Part shown: positions 1 through 5,147 of the stretch, piece by piece
Position numbering within the stretch: the stretch's first letter is position 1
Layout: each line of letters starts with the position of its first letter
Source of the DNA: Desulfobacteraceae bacterium
Lineage (GTDB): Bacteria > Desulfobacterota > Desulfobacteria > Desulfobacterales > Desulfosalsimonadaceae
Length of the DNA: 5,147 nt
Direction: 5' to 3'
NCBI GenBank assembly: GCA_021162325.1
Contig: JAGGYV010000340.1
Span: 1 to 5,147, forward strand
Translations under genes and position numbers: made by a program
The notes under the pieces: model-generated
Databases searched by the model: none
The model's input: the letters and a program-made list of their open reading frames with translations, nothing else
Told to the model about the DNA's origin: nothing

Positions 1-1328
1 ATGTAAAAAATGCGATTGGAGTTCGGCCGGGAAAGAAATTTTTCAATCTCATCGACTGACGGCGCTTCATCACCGTTGTCTCCGCAATATTTACCGTCCG
101 CCCCCAATCCGAAACGGCCGATTTCTAATGACCGAAGCCCTTTCTGCATGGCTTCTTTAAAAGTCCGGCCAATGGCCATGGTTTCACCCACCGACCGCAT
201 GGAGGTTGTCAGGACATCTTCGGCTTCCGGAAATTTCTCAAACGTCCAGCGCGGAATTTTCACCACACAATAATCCAGGGCCGGTTCAAAAGACGCCACG
301 GTTTCCCCGGTAATGTCATTGGGGAGTTCATCTAAGGTATAACCAACCGCCAGCTTTGCAGCAATCTTGGCAATCGGAAACCCGGTGGCTTTGGATGCCA
401 GAGCAGAACTTCGGGATACCCGTGGATTCATCTCCACGATAATCATTTCGCCGTCTTTTGGATTAATCGCAAACTGAACGTTCGAACCGCCGGTATCCAC
501 ACCGATTTCCCTTAAAATAGCTATTGCCGCATCCCGCATGACCTGATACTCCCGGTCGGTCAGGGTCTGAATCGGTGCCACCGTGATACTGTCACCGGTA
601 TGAATGCCCATGGGGTCCATGTTTTCAATGGAACAGACAATCACTACATTGTCGTTTTTGTCCCGCATGACTTCGAGTTCGTATTCTTTCCACCCGAGAA
701 CGGACTCTTCCAGCATCACCTGGGTGTTCATACTGGCATCCAGCCCTGAGGCGGAAAGTATATCCAGTTCTTCCGGGTTATAAGCAACACCGCCCCCGGT
801 TCCCCCTAAAGTAAAACTCGGCCGCACAATAATCGGAAATCCGATTTCTTCCGCAATCTGGCGGACATCGTCCATGTCATGGGCAATCCCGCTTTTGGGG
901 ATTCGCAGCCCGATTTTATTCATGGCCTGGCGAAACAGATCCCGATCTTCAGCTTTATTAATGGATTCCAGGTTTGCCCCGATCATTTCAACGCCGTATT
1001 TCTCCAGAACACCCATTTCCGCAACAGCCTTTGCGGTATTCAAGCCGGTCTGGCCGCCCATCGTTGGCAACAATGCGTCAGGACGTTCTTTTTCAATGAT
1101 CATTTCAACGGTTTCCGGGGTGACAGGCTCAATGTAGGTCCGCTCAGCCATATCCGGATCGGTCATGATCGTTGCCGGATTGCTGTTTACCAGGACAACT
1201 TCATATCCTTCTTCCCGCAGCGCCTTGCAGGCCTGGGTTCCGGAATAGTCGAATTCACATGCCTGGCTGATAATAATCGGCCCGGCCCCGATAATGAGTA
1301 TTTTTTTTATGTCTGTTCGTTTTGGCAT
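1..1328 (-). CDS. carB: Carbamoyl-phosphate synthase large subunit, N-terminal 442 residues (runs off left edge)
   Basis: CarB makes carbamoyl phosphate from bicarbonate, two ATP and ammonia channelled from CarA, for pyrimidine and arginine synthesis in the cytoplasm. The start is the ATG at 1326-1328, giving MPKRTDIKKILIIGAGP, the usual family N-terminus. The visible part is the carboxyphosphate-forming half and the beginning of the oligomerisation domain. Residue numbering matches E. coli CarB without offset at the sites checked: R129, R169 (in VRPSFTLGGTGGG), E215, H243 (in MGIHTGDSITVAP), E299, N301 and R303 (in EMNPRVSR). The nucleotide-sensing NSNPATIMTDP segment is intact. The last readable residues are PNSNRIFY. 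The second ATP-grasp half and the C-terminal allosteric domain lie outside the window, since the family is about 1,070 residues long. The start is six bases after the carA stop with only a weak purine-rich site (AAGTAGAG), so translational coupling to carA is likely. Ser21 stands where I expect Gly in E. coli-type sequences; I do not consider it damaging. Confidence 0.98.
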   Translation of the reverse strand, partial: MPKRTDIKKILIIGAGPIIISQACEFDYSGTQACKALREEGYEVVLVNSNPATIMTDPDMAERTYIEPVTPETVEMIIEKERPDALLPTMGGQTGLNTAKAVAEMGVLEKYGVEMIGANLESINKAEDRDLFRQAMNKIGLRIPKSGIAHDMDDVRQIAEEIGFPIIVRPSFTLGGTGGGVAYNPEELDILSASGLDASMNTQVMLEESVLGWKEYELEVMRDKNDNVVIVCSIENMDPMGIHTGDSITVAPIQTLTDREYQVMRDAAIAILREIGVDTGGSNVQFAINPKDGEMIIVEMNPRVSRSSALASKATGFPIAKIAAKLAVGYTLDELPNDITGETVASFEPALDYCVVKIPRWTFEKFPEAEDVLTTSMRSVGETMAIGRTFKEAMQKGLRSLEIGRFGLGADGKYCGDNGDEAPSVDEIEKFLSRPNSNRIFY

Positions 1329-1334
1329 CAGGCT

Positions 1335-2474
1335 CTACTTATTCTCTTTCATCAGCTCCACAAAATTACAAAACAGATAATTTGCATCATTCGGTCCTGG
1401 AGCGGCTTCCGGATGATACTGAACGGCAAACATGGGATATTCTTTATGGCGAAATCCCTCGACCGTATTGTCATTTAAATTGATGTGCGTTACTTCCACC
1501 TGATCCGGATCAAGCGATTTCTGATCCACAGCAAATCCATGATTCTGAGACGTCACCTCCACCCGTCGGGTCGACAGGTTCTGTACCGGCTGGTTGGATC
1601 CATGGTGGCCGAATTTCAGTTTATATGTTTGTCCGCCCAGGGCACGGCCCAGAAGCTGTATCCCTAAGCAGATGCCGAACATTGGTTTATACCCCAGCAA
1701 ATCCTTAATGGTATCGACTGCATAATCAACCGGTTCAGGATCTCCGGGTCCGTTGGATAAAAAAATTCCGTCCGGTGCCAACGCCCGGACACTTTCCGCT
1801 GACGTTTGCGCCGGTACCACCAGAACTTCACACCCGACTTCTTCCAGGCATCTTAAAATATTATATTTCACGCCAAAATCAAACGCGACAACAGCCAGAC
1901 GGCTGCCCCGATGCTGCCAGATATTACGATCCAGCACAGACTCTTTTTCAACAAACATTCGCTGGTCATTTTCCCAGAAATACGGTTGTTCTGTTGTCAC
2001 TGAACTGGCAAGGTCCTGGCCTTCCATCTTAGGGGATTGTTTTGCCCGGGCCACCAGAGATTCGGGGTCCAGATCCTGGGTAGATATCACTGCCCGCATG
2101 GCACCGACGGTCCGTATATGCCGGGTCAGCGCCCGGGTATCCAAAGAATCAATACCCAGTATATTTTGGGCGCTTAAATATTGCTGAAGTGTTTGTGTGG
2201 AGCGGAAATTACTGGGGAACGCCTGATATTCTCTCATAATAAATGCAGATACATGAATCCGGTCAGATTCCACATCATCGGGATTCACACCATAATTTCC
2301 GATCAGGGGGTACGTCATAACCACCATCTGTCCCCGGTATGACGGATCCGTCAGGACCTCCTGATATCCGGACATACTGGTGTTAAAAACCACTTCCCCG
2401 AAGCTTTCGCCCGGACCGGTAAAGCTCCGGCATTCAAACGTTCTTCCATCTTCAAGGGCCAATAATGCTTTCAT
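1335..2474 (-). CDS. carA: Carbamoyl-phosphate synthase small (glutaminase) subunit
   Basis: CarA hydrolyses glutamine and passes the ammonia through a tunnel to CarB. The 379-residue product has the usual family length and ends in TAG. The N-terminal CPSase small-chain domain (about residues 1-150) carries FGEVVFNTSMSGYQEVLTDP, YPLIGNYGVN and the LDTRALTR segment. The C-terminal class I (triad) glutamine amidotransferase domain (about 192-376) carries FDFGVKYNILR, SNGPGDP, the nucleophile Cys269 in GICLGIQ, and His354 and Glu356 in VQYHPEAAPGP, so the catalytic triad is complete. The SQNHGFAVD segment near 309-317 is also typical. The ATG at 2472-2474 begins MKALLALEDG, which fits the family start. 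There is no strong Shine-Dalgarno sequence upstream; only AAGAA lies at a plausible distance. It is co-directional with carB and six bases from it, so they form one operon. No pyrimidine attenuator or arginine operator is obvious upstream. Confidence 0.98.
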   Translation of the reverse strand: MKALLALEDGRTFECRSFTGPGESFGEVVFNTSMSGYQEVLTDPSYRGQMVVMTYPLIGNYGVNPDDVESDRIHVSAFIMREYQAFPSNFRSTQTLQQYLSAQNILGIDSLDTRALTRHIRTVGAMRAVISTQDLDPESLVARAKQSPKMEGQDLASSVTTEQPYFWENDQRMFVEKESVLDRNIWQHRGSRLAVVAFDFGVKYNILRCLEEVGCEVLVVPAQTSAESVRALAPDGIFLSNGPGDPEPVDYAVDTIKDLLGYKPMFGICLGIQLLGRALGGQTYKLKFGHHGSNQPVQNLSTRRVEVTSQNHGFAVDQKSLDPDQVEVTHINLNDNTVEGFRHKEYPMFAVQYHPEAAPGPNDANYLFCNFVELMKENK

Positions 2475-2522
2475 TGATTATATTCTTGGTATTATTATAT
2501 TTTTTATAGTTTTAATAACTTT
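2475..2522 (-). promoter_or_regulatory. Weak candidate promoter for carAB
   Basis: The 45 or so bases before carA are strongly AT-rich and contain a perfect TATAAT on the minus strand (2494-2499), 19 bases before the carA ATG. This would place transcription start about a dozen bases before the gene. No good -35 hexamer sits at 16-18 bases upstream (AAGTTA at 2516-2521 is the nearest), and TATAAT occurs easily by chance in AT-rich sequence. If real it would give carAB its own transcript, independent of the glutamate synthase gene. Confidence 0.25.
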
Positions 2523-2541
2523 GTAAAAGCTAATTCCTGAT

Positions 2542-2692
2542 TGAACAGAATGTCCCTCAACTATTAATTTTCTGTCATTGCGGGAGGCACGACCGAAGCA
2601 ATCCCCTTAATGACAGGAGATTACTTCGTCGTTCGTTCCTCTCTCCTCGTAATGACGACCTGAATGAAGAATTTTCGTTCAACTACAAATTT
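2542..2692. repeat. Imperfect direct repeats bracketing the palindrome
   Basis: A segment at 2542-2570 and another at 2665-2692 resemble each other in the same orientation: each has TGAA, then GAAT, then TCAACTA followed by an AT-rich end in ATTT. The best part is 14 bases (2557-2570 against 2679-2692) with 12 identities. They lie on either side of the 83-bp palindrome. They may be remnants of a duplicated target or of a second copy of the same mobile repeat, or an accident of AT-rich sequence. Confidence 0.35.
2574..2656. repeat. Imperfect palindromic intergenic repeat (REP/MITE-like), about 83 bp
   Basis: The left arm (2574-2606) begins GTCATTGCGGGAGG and contains CGAAGCAATC (2594-2603). 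The right arm (2616-2656) contains GATTACTTCG (2619-2628) and ends CTCCTCGTAATGAC. The outer ends pair over about 13 bases with one mismatch and one extra base, and the inner segments pair over 10 with one mismatch, leaving unpaired middle sections of unequal length. A second short inverted pairing exists inside it (CTGTCATTG at 2572-2580 against TAATGACAG at 2608-2616). The wording GTCATTGCG...GAAGCAATC is, to my knowledge, that of a dispersed palindromic repeat family seen between genes in many bacterial genomes; membership here is inference. It encodes no protein. It could fold as a long hairpin in RNA from either strand, but no U-run follows on either side, so I do not call it a terminator. 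Confidence 0.7.
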
Positions 2693-2740
2693 CGTAAGCT
2701 CTCTTTTTAACAAATCGTCGACTCAAATCAATATAAAAAA

Positions 2741-5147
2741 TTAAACGCCGATCGGATCATTGGGAACCAGCTCCCATACCCCGCAAGGACATGCACCGGC
2801 ACAAAATCCGCATCCGATACATTTTTCCGCATTCACGACATATTCGTAATTTACCCCGCCTTTTTCCTCTCTGGTAATGGCTGCCCGGGGACAGATGGAC
2901 ACGCAGATGCCGCAATCCCTGCAGGAACCGCAGGATGCACACTGGGAGCCGCATTGTTCCGGATCCTCAAACTCCGTAATCCGGGGATCAAAATATTCCA
3001 AAGAAACCCGGGCTTTGTCGATGGCATCCCGGGTATCCCAGACAGTATCATGAATCCCGTAGTGATCACTGGTTGCCAGGTCAATATCCAAATCAAGCGG
3101 GCTCCCACCGGCCGAACCATCCGTCAGTGATCGTTTTCCTTCAATTATTTCACAAATAGCGGTTGCCGTCTTACGACCCGCTCCGATGGCCTCCGTCAAC
3201 AAACCCGGCCGGACCATATCGCCCACGGCAAAAATGTATGGATCCGAAGTCTGGAAAATTTCACTGACCGTGACAAAACCGCGATCCGTTTCTATACTTT
3301 CCGGCAGAAAAGCCAGATCCGGCACATCGCCAATGGATATCACCACCGTATCGGCCGCCAGCACTTCACCGGAATCCAAAACCACGCCTTGTTTGGTGAT
3401 TTCCTTTGTAAAACACGGCCACCTGAAAACAGCACCCACCGCTTCAGCCTCATCCCGTTCTTTGCCGAACGCAGCCGGTTCCTGGACATCAATCAGGGTT
3501 ATTTCTTCTGCGCCCAGCCGATGCGCTTCAGTTGCCACATCACATCCCACATTTCCAGCGCCGATCACCACCACACGATTTCCGGGCTCAACATCATCGG
3601 TTCTGGCGGCCGTCAAAAAATCATGGGCCGCCATTAGAAGTTCTTTTCCCGGCACCGGCAGCGTTCTCGGCTTCTGAGCACCGGTTGCCAGGACGATAAA
3701 ATCAAAATCATTTTTTAACCGCTCCAGATCCTCTTTTTCCAGATTCTGCTGAAGGTTCACATGAGAAATGACCTTGCGGATCCGTTCCAGTTCCGCCGTC
3801 AATACATCTGCGGGGATTCTGCTTTCCGGAATCACCCCCGAAATCTTTCCGCCCAGGTTTTTTGATCGGTCGTAAACAACGGATTCATGCCCTTTTAACC
3901 TCAGCTGCCAGGCAATTGAAAGCCCTGCCGCCCCGCCGCCGATCACGGCAATTCGTTTTCCGGAAAGTTCGGGCAGTTCCGGCACGCCGGCTTTGATGCT
4001 GGCTTTGCCTATCTGAGTTGTATCCACCGGAATCATTTCATTGATTTGGCGCGTACAGGCCTGCATACACGGATTCGGACAGAGATATCCGCAGATGGTT
4101 GCCGGAAACGGTGTATATGCCAGCGCCAGGTCCACCGCTTCATCAATACGCCCTTCACGAATCAATCGCCACCGATCATGCACCGGAATACCAGATGGGC
4201 ATGCGGCTTCGCAAGGCGCCTTATATTTTCGGTTCGCCCAGACCGGCACAAACCGCCGCATACCGCCGGTTGGAATCAATGGAATCGGGCTCCGGTCCAG
4301 ATTTGTCAGATCACCGATCAACCCGCCCGGCCCCAGTTCTTTTTCCCAAACGTCTTTATAAAAGGACGACATGGAACGCCGTTGCACGGTCCCTTTTTCA
4401 TGGGGCAATCGTGCGGCAATCAGCTGCCATTCTTCCCGGACAGATAATGTTTCTAAAAACTCAGGCCGGTTAATCCGATCCAGATAAATTGCCATATTTT
4501 CGATCAGCCACTGCCATTCTTCATCAGATATCGGCATCAGCTTGGCATCTGCCTGACTAAACCCGGCATGGGAGCCCCTGAAAAAAACTTTACCGCCGAC
4601 CATCCCGACAAGTGGCCGATAGCCAAGCACATTCTCCGGGTTCTGCCCGTCAACGCCGCAAACCACCGCGATACCGCCCGCCATGAACTCCCCGAAATAG
4701 TCTCCCACGGATCCGAGTACCCACACTTCCGGAGGGGCAAACCGGGGGTTACTTTTCGTCATGGTCATGCCCCGGGAACCGGCATTGCCGGCCACATACA
4801 CTTTTCCCTGGGCCATAGCATTTGCAAGCCCGTTGCCCGCATTGCCGTGCACGACAATTTCAGCGCCCGCATTCAGCCAGCCGACATCATCAGACACCGG
4901 CCCGAGAATATCGATAAAGGTATTGGGATACCCCAATGATCCGGTTCGCTGCCCGGCATTGCCTTCAATTCTGACATGTACCGGTTCATCACCGGCTTTC
5001 CAGAGCCGACCACCGATGCCATGCTGCCCACAGGCTTTAACCTTAATCGAACGGTGCCCGGCTTCAACTGCCTGCTGGATCTTTTCTTCCAGGGTTCTGG
5101 ATTCCAGGCGATTTCCGTTCTCCTGTCCTGCTATTGTATAGAATTCA
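2741..5147 (-). CDS. Fused glutamate synthase component: GXGXG domain + GltD-like FAD/NAD(P) oxidoreductase + 2[4Fe-4S] ferredoxin (5' end beyond window)
   Basis: Glutamate synthase moves the glutamine amide onto 2-oxoglutarate using reducing power; this protein supplies the structural GXGXG domain and the electron-input module. There are 801 readable residues, numbered here from the right edge. Residues 1 to about 250 form the GXGXG beta-helix of GltB C-termini (GQHGIGG near 40, EGNAGQRTG, HGNAGNGLANAM, GDYFGEFMAGG). After a linker, 306-364 is a GltD-type iron-sulfur domain with cysteines 312, 316, 352, 356, 360 and 364. Residues 397-670 are the flavin oxidoreductase: FAD site GGGAAG at 403-408, nucleotide site GAGNVG at 529-534, and the second FAD motif with G642-D643. 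The tail has two ferredoxin motifs, C742-x2-C-x2-C-x3-CP and C776-x2-C-x2-C-x3-CP. It ends in TAA. No glutaminase or FMN domain is visible; the GXGXG domain seems to begin near the window edge, so these are probably separate upstream genes. A TTG at 4934-4936 is internal to the GXGXG domain and is not the start. Reductase direction and exact partner are inferred. It could instead serve a related GXGXG-containing oxidoreductase. Confidence 0.9.
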   Translation of the reverse strand, partial: EFYTIAGQENGNRLESRTLEEKIQQAVEAGHRSIKVKACGQHGIGGRLWKAGDEPVHVRIEGNAGQRTGSLGYPNTFIDILGPVSDDVGWLNAGAEIVVHGNAGNGLANAMAQGKVYVAGNAGSRGMTMTKSNPRFAPPEVWVLGSVGDYFGEFMAGGIAVVCGVDGQNPENVLGYRPLVGMVGGKVFFRGSHAGFSQADAKLMPISDEEWQWLIENMAIYLDRINRPEFLETLSVREEWQLIAARLPHEKGTVQRRSMSSFYKDVWEKELGPGGLIGDLTNLDRSPIPLIPTGGMRRFVPVWANRKYKAPCEAACPSGIPVHDRWRLIREGRIDEAVDLALAYTPFPATICGYLCPNPCMQACTRQINEMIPVDTTQIGKASIKAGVPELPELSGKRIAVIGGGAAGLSIAWQLRLKGHESVVYDRSKNLGGKISGVIPESRIPADVLTAELERIRKVISHVNLQQNLEKEDLERLKNDFDFIVLATGAQKPRTLPVPGKELLMAAHDFLTAARTDDVEPGNRVVVIGAGNVGCDVATEAHRLGAEEITLIDVQEPAAFGKERDEAEAVGAVFRWPCFTKEITKQGVVLDSGEVLAADTVVISIGDVPDLAFLPESIETDRGFVTVSEIFQTSDPYIFAVGDMVRPGLLTEAIGAGRKTATAICEIIEGKRSLTDGSAGGSPLDLDIDLATSDHYGIHDTVWDTRDAIDKARVSLEYFDPRITEFEDPEQCGSQCASCGSCRDCGICVSICPRAAITREEKGGVNYEYVVNAEKCIGCGFCAGACPCGVWELVPNDPIGV

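Noticed and set aside
1266..1268. Ser21 in CarB in place of an expected Gly, as a possible inactivating change
   Set aside because: All catalytic residues checked are intact, the reading frame is clean, and I believe the serine form occurs in other bacterial CarB sequences, so it reads as natural variation.
879..1478. Plus-strand open frame of 199 codons spanning the carA/carB junction
   Set aside because: It lies opposite two certain genes, has no recognisable domain and is composed of the reverse reading of conserved CarA/CarB codons. It is a shadow frame, as are the other plus-strand frames across carA and the glutamate synthase gene.
2475..2573. Pyrimidine attenuator, T-box or leader peptide upstream of carA
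   Set aside because: No strong stem with a U-run, T-box core or short open frame with a ribosome site could be seen in this AT-rich stretch.
2574..2656. Rho-independent terminator for the glutamate synthase gene
   Set aside because: The palindrome can fold, but no U-run follows it on the minus strand and the arms are mismatched and uneven. No other stem with a T-tract was found right after the stop at 2741.
4934..4936. TTG as start of a 731-residue oxidoreductase
   Set aside because: The frame stays open upstream to the window edge and the 70 residues before it are clear GXGXG-domain sequence (for example GQHGIGG and EGNAGQRTG), so the TTG is an internal leucine codon.
5141..5146. GAATTC at the window end as a cloning junction
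   Set aside because: Another GAATTC occurs inside carB at 1251, and the coding frame is continuous to the edge. A six-base site at this place is easily chance.

Overview
The window reads as a bacterial chromosome segment of moderate GC with all genes on the minus strand. Read in the direction of transcription (high to low coordinates) it holds three genes: the C-terminal ~800 residues of a fused glutamate-synthase-type protein (GXGXG domain, GltD-like flavin oxidoreductase, 2[4Fe-4S] ferredoxin), complete carA, and the N-terminal 442 residues of carB. No frameshift was seen in any of them. The domain layout of the fused protein, with the glutamate synthase split into pieces in the archaeal style and an iron-sulfur-rich electron-transfer tail, suggests a strict anaerobe. 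A sulfate-reducing Desulfobacterota (Desulfobacterales-like) lineage is my best guess; this is inferred from protein style and not from any search.

Layout: positions 2741-5147 are the fused glutamate synthase component, whose 5' end lies just beyond the right edge. Positions 2475-2740 are an AT-rich spacer with a degenerate palindromic repeat of about 83 bp (2574-2656), which is itself bracketed by imperfect direct repeats, and a weak promoter candidate close to carA. Positions 1335-2474 are carA. CarB starts at 1328, six bases after the carA stop, and runs off the left edge.

How the genes work together: carA and carB encode the two subunits of glutamine-dependent carbamoyl-phosphate synthetase, which feeds pyrimidine and arginine synthesis. 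The upstream protein is part of the machinery that makes glutamate from glutamine and 2-oxoglutarate; its glutaminase and FMN/2-oxoglutarate parts are not visible and would be expected as separate genes to the right. The neighbourhood is therefore centred on use of glutamine amide nitrogen. The carA-carB pair is clearly one operon; whether the glutamate synthase gene is co-transcribed across the 266-bp spacer is not settled.

I found no RNA genes, CRISPR array, insertion sequence or prophage genes. The most distinctive points are the fused architecture with its cysteine-dense tail, sequence hints that its pyridine nucleotide partner may be NADH and not NADPH, and the spacer repeat.
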